A stretch of DNA of 64,000 nt from Arctopsyche grandis (GCF_051622035.1 NC_135356.1:31162290-31226289), one strand, 5' to 3'; positions 30,546 to 41,745 are shown, counted from the stretch's first letter. Numbers and translations are program-made. Notes: generated by a model not told the origin, from the letters alone.

Positions 30546-30981
30546 TCTATATATGTATGTATATAAAATTGAATGTCTGTCTCTGTGTCTCGTATAGGCT
30601 CCTAAACCACTGAACCGATTACGATGGAACTTTCAGGATTTGTTGTATGCATGTCCGGGAAGATTACTGTGTAAAAAAAAACGAGAAAAACCCTCTTAAT
30701 AATAATATTCGTAATTACGATTTTACTGACGCGAAAGTAAAGCTATCCCATCCCGCCTTCAACGCATCACGTCGCGAGTGTGACAATAATCGTGCCACGC
30801 CTACCTTGCACTCGAATGTACTGACCATTCAGGGCTATACCACAAACACAGCGGATGGCCCACGTCAACAAATGTATCTATGCCAATATATAAAATTGAA
30901 TGTCTGTGTAAGGGGAACGATAACGGGAACGAGAATTGCACGCGTTATTGTGGAATTGCAATGCATGTCTGGTTCAGCTAG
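30546..30981 (+). mobile_element. Non-autonomous Helitron-like element 1
   Basis: Begins TCTATATATG...AAAATTGAATGTCTGTC and ends GGTTCAGCTAG, the TC...CTAG pattern of Helitrons. The internal block TCGTATAGGCTCCTAAACCACTGAACCGATTACGATGGAACTTTCAGG is shared with the second copy. A second AAAATTGAATGTCTGTG start near 30,890 suggests a nested or partly duplicated 5' end. No Rep/helicase coding is present. Confidence 0.65.
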
Positions 30982-30984
30982 CAT

Positions 30985-32275
30985 GTACATATGTACCGGT
31001 CTCCGTGACGAGCCAGAATGTTAAATTACAGATGTCGATGGGGAAGTCTTCATACCATACTTTTTCAATGGTATCTTTTAATGATTGATGGCTAGACACA
31101 TTTGTTTTACTAATCTTATATTTAAAAGCCATCCATAAATTTTCAATTGGGTTTAAATCGGGACTATTCCCAGGCCATGTTAATGTCTTTACACCCAATT
31201 CCTGCAAATAAACCCGAACCTAAAAAAAAGCAACAAAACTATTTCAGTATTTTGACCGAAATATTATTAATTACATTCAATACCATTAAATAAAATTAAT
31301 ACTCACTAATTTAGCTCGATGACAAGGGGCAGAGTCATATTGGAATATGACATCATCAGAATTTGAAAGATGATTTTCCATTGATGGGATAAAACTTTCT
31401 TCTAGAATTTTTTTATATGCTATTCCGTTAATGGAACCTTGCAGAAACGGTATTCCACCAATTCAATAATAAGAAAAACATCCCTAAACTATGTGGCTTG
31501 GGGGATGCTTCACTGTTTTCATGGTATATTTTTGGTCGAATCTTTCTCCAACTTTTCTTCGAACATACGGAAAACCATCGTAACTGAAGAGGTTGAATTT
31601 CAACTCATCAGAAAATATCACTTGTCGCCAATCCGATGTTGTCCAATTTTTGTGGTATTTCGACACTCTAATCGATTTTTCACCATTTTCTTCGTAAGTA
31701 ATGGTTTTTTCGCAGGTTTCCGTGCTTACAGTGCAGCTTCTCTGAGTCGTCTTCTTAAGGTTACATCACTAATTTCAATTGAAAATTGATCCGAGATCTC
31801 TTTTCTTATCTCTACAGCAGTTTTGAACCGTTTCCGTAAAGATAATAAGAGTTATCAGGCGATCTTGTCTCTCGGATGTGCATCTTTTTGGTCCCGTCCC
31901 CTTCTTACGAGCAAAACTTCCAGAATCCTTTTTCTTTTTCATTATTCTTGACACAGTAGATACAGAACATTCCATTTGTCGAGAAATTGATCGCAATGAA
32001 AATCCAGAGTCTGCCAAAGCCGTGATTTTTATATTCTCCTCCAATGATAGTTGAGTGTATTGTCGCATGGTATTTTTATTTTCAACGATTTCGATCATAC
32101 ACCTCGAAAACTCACACTAAACTGAACTCAAATCGTAGAAAACAATCATATGTAAAAGACCCGATCGTTAAAAACCACACACCTAAAGGGACAATATTTT
32201 TATTGCCCAAAAATCGTAAAATCACAAGTGCTTCGGTTTCCGAAACCGCGACGGTAGCTTCTTAAGAATACTCAA
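30985..32275 (-). pseudogene. Tc1-like transposon relic with a spliced transposase
   Basis: Minus strand. The N-terminal HTH region (QLSLEENIKITALADSGFSL, then CSVSTVSRIMKK) lies at 32,070-31,900. WRQVIFSDELKF (first Asp) is near 31,630, FQYDSAPCHRAKL (second Asp) near 31,350 and TWPGNSPDLNPIENLW (third acidic residue, Glu) near 31,160, consistent with DD34E. A frame break lies near 31,484. An 87-bp intron is predicted at 31,306-31,220. The C-terminus runs into Helitron sequence. Terminal repeats were not resolved. Confidence 0.75.
31220..31306 (-). other. Predicted intron in the Tc1 transposase
   Basis: Donor GTGAGT directly after HRAKL and acceptor TTTTTTTTAG directly before VRVYLQELG restore continuous transposase sequence between the second and third catalytic residues. 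Length 87 bp. Confidence 0.65.
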
Positions 32276-32560
32276 ATACTTAAATGAGAATCCGAAAGCC
32301 TATTTCTGTCAGTTCTAGGCTTTTCTTCGATTTTAATTTTCAATACATGGAATAATTCATCGGTAAGGTCAAGTGCATCGTATTAAGATTTTCTCAGAAT
32401 AGAATTACATGTAACGATTTTCGCCAAACGCACAGAATCAATATTTTCATAAAACTCCCACGTTCTGGGAATGCGCAATTAGGGAACTGCTAAACAACAA
32501 ACCTTTGAGAATATTTTGATTTATTATTTCCCTTCGTGCAGTCTTGAAAATGTTGTATAT
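32276..32560. other. Intergenic, nothing recognised
   Basis: Short AT-rich spacer between the Tc1 relic and the CCCGGG-rich repeat. Confidence 0.4.
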
Positions 32561-32577
32561 TTTCAAGATTTTTTTAA

Positions 32578-32683
32578 TCCAATTCCCGGGATTCGAGATA
32601 AGAATTATCGGGACACGGGACAGCAAAAGTTTCGTGAATTCCCGGGAATGTTTGTCCCGGGCCGACCCGGGTCAGAAACCCTA
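32578..32683 (-). repeat. CCCGGG-rich repeat terminus
   Basis: Read on the minus strand it starts CTAGGGTTTCTGACCCGGG and holds four CCCGGG sites and dispersed TCCCG motifs in 106 bp. It looks like one end of a DNA transposon or MITE; no matching second end is found nearby. Confidence 0.4.
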
Positions 32684-32899
32684 GTATGTACATACATATA
32701 TACAATTGAATGTCTGTCTGTGTGTCTCGTATAGGCTCCTTAACCACTGAACCGATTACGATGGAACTTTCAGGATTTGTTGTATGCATATCCGGGAAGA
32801 TTGCTGTGAAAAAAAATCACCCAAAACGGGAACGGTCATTTCAAATGTGTTCGTTGTCTGCGTTATTGTGGCATTGCAACGCATGCCGGGTTCAGCTAG
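32684..32899 (+). mobile_element. Non-autonomous Helitron-like element 2
   Basis: Shares more than 80 bp with element 1 (CGTATAGGCTCC, CCACTGAACCGATTACGATGG and on to GTTGTATGCAT) and ends GCCGGGTTCAGCTAG followed by T, the classical Helitron 3' end. Its 5' boundary against the CCCGGG repeat is approximate. Confidence 0.65.
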
Positions 32900-33410
32900 T
32901 TCAATAATAAATAAAAAATGACCATTGACACGAAAGCCATTTGAAACGTAAAGGAGGTAAGTAAAAAAAAAAAGACGCACAGTTTCTTTCGCGAGCTTCT
33001 ATGCGATTACGAAAACGTACCAACTCTCACTAATCTTACCAGTGTACATAATTGATCATATTTTGCGCGTTGACAAAATTTTACAACATATGCAATAAGC
33101 GCCCGACACAGAAGATGAACCCTGTTTCGCGCAATACAAAGCTTCAGGCATGCTCAGTGCGGTATCGCCACATTTGAGGGGGCATCATACATTTGCCACT
33201 AGGCATTCGTCACTTTGGTTTCGAACACTCAACAGTGCCGTGTCGTCTACTGGTGTTCGTCTACCTTGGAGTCGACCAGCTCTGCCTAGCCGTGAATTCG
33301 CCTCATTTGGTAAAAACTATTCTTTACTTTAAAATTTCAATGTTCATCGAGAGTTATTTTGAAACCGATAATATTTTATATAGTTGCTTTTATTAAAGGT
33401 GGCCATTTGT
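32900..33410. other. Intergenic, nothing recognised
   Basis: Short frames here have no motif support. Confidence 0.4.
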
Positions 33411-34290
33411 TGAAGAGCTTTTATATAGATCGACATCTAAAATTCGTTCGTCGTGGTTTTTCAAATTCAATACTAGGACATTTTTTCTGAAAATATTTTT
33501 TTTAATGCTTCGTTTATTAAAAGCGCTAATATTCATTGTCTTGAACGCTCTTGTAAAATCTTACTTTTTATTTTACCAACATTTTAACGTTTCTACGTTC
33601 AATCGCTGCGCTGCATCACTGGACCGCATATTGTTCATCAAAGACTAAATAGCATTTGTTCCTCGTTAACGGTGATAATTAGAGGTAGAATAGTCACAGT
33701 GTTATCCATTGTTCGGCAAACCTTTAACAATGCATTTACAACCTTTGAAGAATACACGGCCCCCTCAGACTCCGGTGACTAGTGATAATATTCGACTAAT
33801 TTGCTGATAATTTTCCGTAGATTGATCTCGCCGAAGGCTTTAATTTTCCAAACCATCTGCGAAATACCATTAGTTAAAAAACATTTATTTAGTTCGACAT
33901 CCAAATTTCGTTCTTTGTTGTTTTTCAAAATCAATACTATGCCATTTTTTCTAAAAATAGTTTTTTTAATATTTCGATTATTAAAAACGCTAATATTCAT
34001 TTTCTTGAACGCTCTTATAAAATCTTACTTTTTTTTTCATTTTACCAACATTTTAACGTTTCTACGTAAATATTCATTTTCTGGAATGTTCTTATAAAAT
34101 CTCAAGATCACAAGACTGGCTAGAATAACACGTTTATACGTTCAATTGCGCTGTATCACTGGACCACATATTCTTCACCAAAGATCAAAGTTCATTTGTT
34201 CCTAGTTAACAGTGAAAATATTCTACTAATTTTTTTATATTGATTTCACCGAAGGCTTTGAATTTTCAATCCATCTGTTAAAACTACTAT
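33411..34290. repeat. Degenerate tandem duplication, about 400-450 bp unit, two copies
   Basis: Both halves contain, in order, TCGACATCnAAATTCGTTC, CTAATATTCATTnTCTTGAACGCTC, CCAACATTTTAACGTTTCTACG, a CACTGGACC-CATATT block, CATTTGTTCCT-GTTAAC and a CCGAAGGCTTTnAATTTTC-CCATCTG end. The copies differ by many substitutions and by insertions. No coding capacity is evident. Confidence 0.6.
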
Positions 34291-34461
34291 TAGTATAAAA
34301 AATGTGTACTGGTTTTATCTCAGCTTTGTACTGGTAGAGCCAGTACGAATGGTCGAAATGGACGTTTTTATCTTCAATAATATGTTACTGTTTAAATTGC
34401 ACTGTAATGTAATCATCATTCTATCGTTCATATCCAAGCTCTATTTATCATTACTGATTAA

Positions 34462-35420
34462 CCCTTTGACTGCTACAACAACGATAAATCGTTGTTTTGA
34501 AATCGGCGAAGATTGCTACGACGATCGTTGTTGACGTCATTAATTGTCGTATTTCAATACTTTCTTTGAGCCACCAGCGCATCAGTGGCACGAAACATTT
34601 TTTTTATATACGTATTTATATTTATTTTTCAATCAAGCTTTATAAATATTTATCAATTTTTTAAATAAAAGCTCTTCAATTTCGGGTTCATCATCAAAGT
34701 AAATTTCGGGTTCGTTGTCAATGTCATATAAGGAGTTATTACTTGGGAATTGATTATTATCGATAAATTCATTTTCAGAATCAGTAGAGCTGCTGATTTG
34801 TCGAGTTCCTCGGCGAGGAGCTATTATTTCGCTTTCATCACTTTCACTGTCCGATATCATTTTGCAGAGTTAAAATAAATGGCAAAAAACAATAGAAATC
34901 CGCTTTCAATTATATAGGTCACGAGACGTCACGAATTCATGCAATCAATCAAATGCAACTGAAATGCATACAAAATGTTTATGATACATGTTGAAAAATT
35001 ATTTGATTATTAGAAACTTCGCATCCTTGTGTGTCTCGCTCATACGTACACAATTAAAACCAAGAAAGAAAGAGAGAGAGACCGCTACCTGTTTCGAATA
35101 TATCGCATGTTGTAAGGATACATCGATATCTAAAAATAGATTATTGAAAAGAATAAAGCCTCGGAAAACAATCGTCAAAACTTATTTAGTGTATATATGT
35201 AGGTATCTCTTTCGCACGCACGCATGTAAAAGCAAGACAGAAAGAGAGAGCACGAGTTCACGACTGCTTCTTAAAAATGTATATAAAGTATTATAAAAAT
35301 TACGAGTGTTCGGCGAAGTAAGTATGTAAAAAAAAATATTATATTTTTTTTTTTTCAAAATAATTACAAATGTTAGCATTTTTCGCTTGGACATTGAAAA
35401 GCCTCGTAGCAGCCAAAGGG
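34462..35420 (-). mobile_element. Short piggyBac element with TTAA target sites
   Basis: Inverted termini CCCTTTGACTGCTAC and the complement of CCCTTTGGCTGCTAC lie directly inside TTAA sites (34,458-34,461 and 35,421-35,424). The 959-bp element is too short for a full transposase and keeps only an N-terminal acidic frame. Confidence 0.9.
34633..34860 (-). pseudogene. N-terminal remnant of a piggyBac transposase
   Basis: 75 codons rich in Ser, Asp and Glu, starting MISDSESDESEI with an RRGTR stretch. This resembles the disordered acidic N-terminus of piggyBac-derived transposases. The catalytic core is absent. The low complexity limits certainty; the position inside piggyBac termini is the main support. 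Confidence 0.55.
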
Positions 35421-35424
35421 TTAA

Positions 35425-36529
35425 TTATAATTTGAAAATTTGTGTATTTTAGCACAATTGTCGATTTGTCGATCAATTTCCGTCCAAATAAGGTTTTAGC
35501 GTTCCCCCCGTAATCGCGGAGTGTCCAATTTTTTTTTCTTTGTGGATTGTGGCTGCATTATAATAAAAGCGCGTTTTTTTATATTCAAAATTATTTATTA
35601 AAGAATTTTGAATATAAAATTTATCAAACTATATATATATTTTTTTGATAAATTTACTACATCATTGATGTAATGAATTTTGCAAACTGTTTTCGATTGG
35701 TTTTAAGACCGAAAACATTATGTGTAAAGGCAGTGCTAAAAAGATTTTTAAAATTGTTTCAATATTCGGAAACGTACATTGTAACAAGGTATACATAAGT
35801 ACATCTCGATAGGATTAGTGATGTCTTAAGAAATGCCACAAATTGTACCTAAATTTCATCTTTAAAATATTTACCGTCAATATGTTTCTTATATGTATGT
35901 ATTGTAGTCAACTATAATATTTGACTAAAATTAATCTCATCGCGCATCTCCCCCGAATTGTAACTTCGTTTTTTCACGCCTAGTGTCTTTATATTCTTGA
36001 GTTTTAGTAAGAATATTCGCATATTTTTTTTCTATTTCACCGAATTCGTTCTTTGTGTTTCGAATGAAATATGAAATAGATTTTATTACACAATTCTGTA
36101 ACGATTTACTTGCTCTAAAACAATAATTTATCCCATAAAGTTGTTGTCCAAACACGCCTATACGTCATAGGTTAATTTGCCCATAGGTTTTTCAAAGTTG
36201 TTTTTCACAGTCCCTAACTTATATAAGAGCCCATTTAATATTTTAGCCTTCAAATGAAATTCACCTTTGCACTTTCCAGCTATATTTACTCTGTTGTTTG
36301 TATAATCGGCCCCTACATTTTTGTAAGGATTCTAATACGATTCGCTCGAGATATTCTTATTTTTTAATTTAAACCCAAATCTCAAGACGAACTGGTCCAT
36401 ATGGAGTTGAGTCAACAATATTCGAATAATAAAATTCTGCCTGAAATTATACGTTATTTTACATTACGTTGCTTTGAAATTAGACGTTACTTCGCTGCCT
36501 ATTTAACTTAAAAATTATCGTATATGTAC
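35425..36529 (-). other. Intergenic, one unassigned short frame
   Basis: AT-rich. A 72-codon minus-strand frame (35,937-36,155) contains NEFGEIEKKYANILTKTQEY, with a coiled-coil look, but I cannot assign it. The gypsy element starts at 36,534 after the GTAC target site. Confidence 0.35.
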
Positions 36530-36533
36530 GTAC

Positions 36534-37182
36534 TGTTATGTACCCTGCTTATCACTCTAGTTCCCACAGTATCAAATGTACTTTTCACACGCTCATATAC
36601 GTGAATAACAAGACTATAAAAATTCCTGTAATAGGATATTCAGATAACACAGGAATGTACCCAGCCCATAAGATAACAAATCATTTATATAGATCGCCAT
36701 TCGATCGCATTAGTCAGTCATCGCCATCGACTCCGCAGATGACAGTCGTCAGTCATCACCATCAAGACACCGATAGAGGTAGTCCTCGCCATCGACTCCG
36801 CAGATGACAGTCGTCAGTCATCAACATCGACTCCGCAGTGACGGACAGTCTTCACCATCGACTCGAGAAAGCAGTCATCACCATCAAGACTCCGAGAGAG
36901 CAGTCATCATCATCGACTCTGACGGACAGTCGTCATCATAAATACTCCGAGAACGCGTCCTCAATTAACGATCAGCACAGCAGCAGAATAAAGTGAACGA
37001 AAGCTATAGTGAAATAGTTCTACGTGTCTCCTATTATAAAAATCATAGTTCCATTATCTACCGGTTTTCGAATATATCTATAATATAAGATAATTGTAAC
37101 ATTTTAATAACAATAAAGAAACTTGGTTGGTTAACCAAGTAGTAAAATAAAATTTAAATAAATATCTCCCTGGAACGTGACA
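36534..37182 (+). repeat. 5' LTR of the gypsy element
   Basis: 649 bp. Positions 36,715-36,960 hold degenerate repeats of CATCACCATCAAGACTCCGAG / CATCGACTCCGCAG. The matching 3' LTR is at 51,992-52,640. Confidence 0.97.
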
Positions 37183-37193
37183 TATGATAATTT

Positions 37194-37210
37194 TGGTGGC
37201 AGCGGTGGGA
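37194..37210 (+). promoter_or_regulatory. Primer-binding site, complementary to tRNA-Leu
   Basis: TGGTGGCAGCGGTGGGA lies 11 bases after the LTR. It is the exact complement of a eukaryotic tRNA-Leu 3' end as I recall it (…TCCCACCGCTGCC-A plus CCA). It primes minus-strand cDNA. Confidence 0.8.
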
Positions 37211-37578
37211 TGAGTCAATTGGTTTAAATTAAAAATATCCGTGCAAGGATAAGTGAAAGTTTTAAAAAGAGGAAAAATTCCTAAAAAGTGAAAGTGCTAA
37301 ATAAGATATTAAATCTTAATAAATTTCGTGAACTTAAACATTCCAAAAAACGTAGCTATTCAGATTAGATCTTAGTATCTATCATTCCCGAGGGAATCAG
37401 CAATTATTGCTCTTGAGTGAATTAGTGACGTTCGGAAGTACAGTTCAGTTTTAATAAAAATAAAAATAATAATTTTAAACCAACGGCGAAAAAACGTAGC
37501 AGTTACGGCGGATTCTACATCCTACAACCTCGCAAGGACCTTCCCAGATTTTCGAGACCAAGAACAACCAACATCAAT

Positions 37579-37595
37579 ATGGAAATTGTATTAGT
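37579..37595 (+). other. Predicted first coding exon of the spliced env mRNA
   Basis: An ATG at 37,579 opens a frame of five codons plus two bases that ends at a GTGTAAGT/GTAAGT-like donor (GT at 37,596). Its phase fits the acceptor at 50,101-50,102. The short peptide it encodes is hydrophobic and would start a signal peptide. Errantivirus env genes are known to be expressed from a spliced RNA. Confidence 0.6.
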
Positions 37596-37671
37596 GTAAG
37601 TCTTCTGATACTTCAAACATTACACAAACACACACAAAATAAACTTAGCTGCTGATATTTAAATTCTAAGA

Positions 37672-38703
37672 ATGCCTCCTAAAAAGGATAGTGAAGGTGA
37701 AGTTGTGATTCAGGAAGTAATAGACTTCAACACACTCACTAAATTCATAAAAAGGTATGATGGTAGTTCAATACCATTGTACGAATTCATCGATGACTGT
37801 GAGAATGCTCTCATATTGGCATCGGATTCCCAACGTAAAATATTATTAAATTACATTGTATCTCAAATTACGGGATCTGCAAGAATAATTATATCGAATA
37901 TAAATACTAGAGATTTCAATAGTATAAAAGAAGCGCTTGTTAGAAATTATAGTCCCCATAAAAATTACTCTACATTATTATCGGAACTTCAACAATTGAA
38001 GCAACGACATGACGAAGACGTAACTAAATTTATGAATCGTATTCAAACCGCGACAAATTCCCTTATTAAAAGCATACAAAATTGTAACATCAAGTCCAAA
38101 GCAGACGAATTTAACGGACAAATAAAATTAATTGACGAACTTAGTCTTCAAAGGATGATTCACGGAAATAAATGTCAACAAACGCGGATAGTATTTTATT
38201 CTACTCACCCAAAAACTCTCTTAGACGCGTATAAAACAGCTCTAGAAATAGAGACTGATACTGCAAGAAACAAAAATTGCAACATTTGTGGTCGAGAAGG
38301 ACATTCAAGCAATACATGTTTCAAGAATAAAGACAGAAATCGACAAGTCCACTCTGTTGAGACGCGCCCCAAGACATGGGAAAATAATAGAAATAATGAT
38401 GAACATAAAAATTTTAGCAACAATAATAATAATTATAAAAATGGATATAATAATAAAAACAATGCGGGTTTTAAACCAAATCATCAGTACAGTAACACTG
38501 ATCAAAATAAAAACGGTTATAATAAAATCGATAAATATAACAGGAGTTATGACCAACCAAAGTCATGTACTTATTGTAATTTAAAAGGACACACATTTGA
38601 GAATTGCTACAAACGGCAAAATAAAGAACAAAGAGATAAAAATAAGGTCAATCATTTAAACTTAATTCCGTCTGTCGAAGCCCGAGTCAATCGAACAGAC
38701 TAG
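37672..38703 (+). CDS. Gypsy Gag (343 aa)
   Basis: Capsid/nucleocapsid precursor. The N-terminal half has a retrotransposon Gag capsid character (KFIKRYDGSSIPLYEFIDDC, then LQQLKQRHDEDVTKFMNRIQ). The C-terminal half is Asn/Lys-rich with two CCHC zinc knuckles, CNICGREGHSSNTC (about 203-216) and CTYCNLKGHTFENC (about 300-313), that would bind genomic RNA. The start follows a 490-base leader. Near the end a TTTAAAC heptamer lies in the correct frame for -1 slippage into pol. The frame is intact. Confidence 0.93.
   Translation: MPPKKDSEGEVVIQEVIDFNTLTKFIKRYDGSSIPLYEFIDDCENALILASDSQRKILLNYIVSQITGSARIIISNINTRDFNSIKEALVRNYSPHKNYSTLLSELQQLKQRHDEDVTKFMNRIQTATNSLIKSIQNCNIKSKADEFNGQIKLIDELSLQRMIHGNKCQQTRIVFYSTHPKTLLDAYKTALEIETDTARNKNCNICGREGHSSNTCFKNKDRNRQVHSVETRPKTWENNRNNDEHKNFSNNNNNYKNGYNNKNNAGFKPNHQYSNTDQNKNGYNKIDKYNRSYDQPKSCTYCNLKGHTFENCYKRQNKEQRDKNKVNHLNLIPSVEARVNRTD
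38655..38661 (+). promoter_or_regulatory. Predicted -1 ribosomal frameshift site TTTAAAC
   Basis: X-XXY-YYZ heptamer aligned to the gag codons TTA-AAC (Leu-Asn). The pol frame is -1 relative to gag and is open from 38,646 through the gag stop, so a slip here gives a Gag-Pol fusion. Confidence 0.75.
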
Positions 38704-38747
38704 TTAATGACTCTTATTGTTTTAATTTAATCCCGAGCGATAACCCC

Positions 38748-40452
38748 ATGAAACATATTAAAATTGATATTAAAAATAATAACAAATTTATTCCTAGAGA
38801 TTTTCTAGTTGATACAGGAGCAGGGATCTCCATAATAAAAGAATCGTGCTTAGATGAAAAAACTATTTATAATAAAAACGATAAAATCAAAGTTAAAGGT
38901 ATTAACCAAGGTTCAATATCCGAATCAATAGGAAGCGTACATCTAAATTTAGAGTTTGCTCATCACAAGGTATACATTATGAAAGATAACGAAATCGATA
39001 CCACATATGACGGCATAATTGGCGCTGACTTCTTTGAAATTAATCAGGCTAAAATTTGTTATAAAACAAACAAACTTATTATCAACGAAACGATAAAAAT
39101 TGATCTTCTTAATAATAACAAAGATAATGAGGATGACGAAATTCTAAATAATTATATTGTAAAACCTCGAACGGAAACGATTATAAAGGTCAAAATAACA
39201 AATCCAGAAATAAAAAGTGGAATTATCGGTGCCGAACTCAATCAAGAAGGTGTTTATTTAGCTAACGCGATAGTTAACGTAAATAGGAACAACGAAACTC
39301 TTTGTTCAATCCTCAATACTACCGATCAACAAATGAGGATAGATAATTTAAAAGTAGAATTAATACCGATACCTAAAGAAATCTACAAGTTCGAATACGA
39401 ATCTAAGAACATTATCGCTAGACAAAAACTATTAAAACAGTCTATACGGACATCTCATTTAAATTATGAAGAAGAAAATTCGCTAGTAGAATTATGCGAA
39501 AGATATAATCATATATTCCATTTGGAAGGAGATAAATTAACGGGTACTAAAACAGTGCAACATGAAATTAATTTAGAAGATAATAGTAGACCAATACACA
39601 CAAAAAATTATAGACATCCAGCAGTGCATAAAGAAGAAGTAAACGAACAAATAAAGAAAATGTTAAATGAAGGCATTATTAGACCATCTATTTCACCATG
39701 GTTTTCACCCTTATGGGTAGTACCGAAGAAAACAGATGCATCAGGAAAGGTAAAATGGCGAATAGTAATAGACTACCGTCAATTGAACAACGTTACTATT
39801 GGAGACGCTTATCCATTACCCAACATCACAGACATCTTAGATCAACTTGGAAAGAGTACATACTTCACTACTCTAGACCTTGCTAATGGATTCCATCAAA
39901 TCCCAGTAAAACCAGAGGATATCCCCAAGACAGCTTTTACCACAACGAATGGACACTTCGAATATACACGAATGCCATTTGGACTGAAAAACGCACCTGC
40001 AACTTTTCAAAGGATGATGAATAACGCACTAACCGGTTTAAACGGAATATCATGTTTCGTATATTTAGACGACGTGGTAATCTATGCAACTAGCATAGCT
40101 GAACATAATCAAAGATTAGAAGATGTATTCAAAAGATTGGAAAGAAACAATCTAAAATTGCAACCGGACAAATGTGAATTCATGCGAAAAGAAGTCGCAT
40201 ATTTGGGGCACGTCATATCAAACGAAGGCGTAATGCCCAATCCAGATAAGATATCTGCGATAAAAAATTATCCGAAACCAAAGAACCCTAAAGACATAAA
40301 GGCATTTATGGGATTGGCAGGATATTATAGACGTTTCATTAAGGATTTCAGCAAAATAATAAAACCCTTAACTAACTTACTAAAAAAGGATACCGATTTC
40401 AAATGGACACCAGTTCAAGAACAATCATTTGAAACAATGAAAGAAAAATTAA
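38748..40452 (+). pseudogene. Gypsy Pol, N-terminal part (protease and RT), interrupted by BEL
   Basis: Residue numbers are from the first Met in this frame; translation probably enters earlier by frameshift. The protease has VDTGAGISII with the catalytic Asp near residue 22. The RT has KWRIVIDYRQLNN, LDLANGFHQIPV, the YLDD catalytic motif near 438-441 and the thumb/connection signature FMGLAGYYRRFIKDFS. The frame is open up to 40,452, where the second BEL element is inserted. It then runs 17 bases into the BEL LTR before a stop. Removing the insertion and one ATTAA copy would leave the frame open; nothing else in it is damaged. Confidence 0.93.
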
Positions 40453-40681
40453 TGTTCCGACTTTTGTAATGACGTGTGGCAAACAGTCTTATTAACTGAT
40501 TGTCGATTGGCATTATTGACGAGTTGGCATTAGTGTCGGCCCAAGCGGAAATACGCGACGGTCGACAGAGTTCGAGCAGACGGCGTACGGACAACTTGTG
40601 TTCCGTACGCTCCGCTGAACCACCACGTGCAAATTTTACATTTCAATAAACTACATCAAACCATTATCGAAGTCTTTTCCA
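40453..40681 (+). repeat. 5' LTR of BEL copy 2
   Basis: 229 bp, two bases shorter than the copy 1 LTR because of a small change near 40,568. Confidence 0.95.
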
Positions 40682-40684
40682 TGA

Positions 40685-40702
40685 TGGTCACTTCGAACCG
40701 GA
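40685..40702 (+). promoter_or_regulatory. Primer-binding site of BEL copy 2
   Basis: TGGTCACTTCGAACCGGA, three bases after the LTR and the same as in copy 1. A degenerate tRNA-Tyr complement. Confidence 0.6.
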
Positions 40703-41205
40703 CACCAGTAACCTAGGCCACAACACCAAACGGACAAACCAATAGGAAAAAACGTGGTCGAGAAAAAATGGATGTCAATTAAGAAATCGGTATCGTTCCT
40801 TTGTTACTATCCATACCTTTCCAATACTAATAACATGTTTGCTTCTATTTCAGCAATATATTGATTGATGTACAGAGGTACATGACCGCGTGATTGACGC
40901 AGAAAATATATAAATAAAAACATAACCTACAAAGACGCATGGGACACAGAGGTAATCCAAAATTATCGGAACGATCACATAAACATCGTAAAGGATATTC
41001 AAGTAAGTGAATGTATTCAATCTCAGGCAATCTGTTCAAAAGGCAATCATGTGGGTAGGTCAGTTTTAAAATATGTTTTAAAGTATAACAATTAATTAAC
41101 GCGATTGTATAAAATAATATCGCGCTACGAAGGAATGTTTCATCGGTCGCATCGAATTTCGTATTAAAAGTGTAAAATCAGATGTAGTGTAAAATTAGCA
41201 AAGCA

Positions 41206-41745
41206 CGTGGAGAATTATACTTGTAGCCCCAAAGTGGATTAAATCAAGTACATACCGGTATATTCATATCGGTAGATCTGTGTTTCTTAATGTGTGTAGA
41301 AACACCCTCCCCCCCCCCCCCTTCCACGATAAATGTGGAATTATACTTGTAGCCCCAAAGTGGCTTAAACCAAGTACATACCGGTATATTCATATCGGTA
41401 GATCTTTGTTTCTTAATGTGTGTAGAAACACCCTCCTCCCCCCCCCCCCCTTCCACGATAAATGTGGAATTATACTTGTAGCCCCAAAGTGGCTTAAACC
41501 AAGTACATACCGGTATATGCATATCGGTAGATCTTTGTTTCTTAATGTGTGTAGAAACACCCTCCCCCCCCCCCCCCTTCCACGATAAATGTGGAATTAC
41601 ACTTGTAGCCCCAAAGTGGATTAAATCAAGTACATACCGGCATATTCATACATCGGTAGATCTCTTTGTTTCATAATGTGTGATGAAACAGTGGTGATTT
41701 AAAATAAATCACAAGACTTGTAGCCCCAAAGTGGTTTAAATCAAG
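41206..41745 (+). repeat. Tandem repeats with poly-C tracts in the BEL copy 2 leader
   Basis: Units of about 120 bp, the same as at 14,287-14,830 in reverse. C runs of about 10-15 bases (CCCTCCCCCCCCC) are flanked by TTCCACGATAAATGTGGAATTA inverted repeats and the AGCCCCAAAGTGG block. Confidence 0.9.

Noticed and set aside
34988..35296. 102-codon frame inside the piggyBac element
   Set aside because: No transposase motif, wrong strand relative to the N-terminal remnant, and low complexity.
36538..36807. 89-codon frame, repeated exactly at 51,996-52,265
   Set aside because: It lies wholly inside the gypsy LTRs and follows their repeats; more likely regulatory DNA than a gene.
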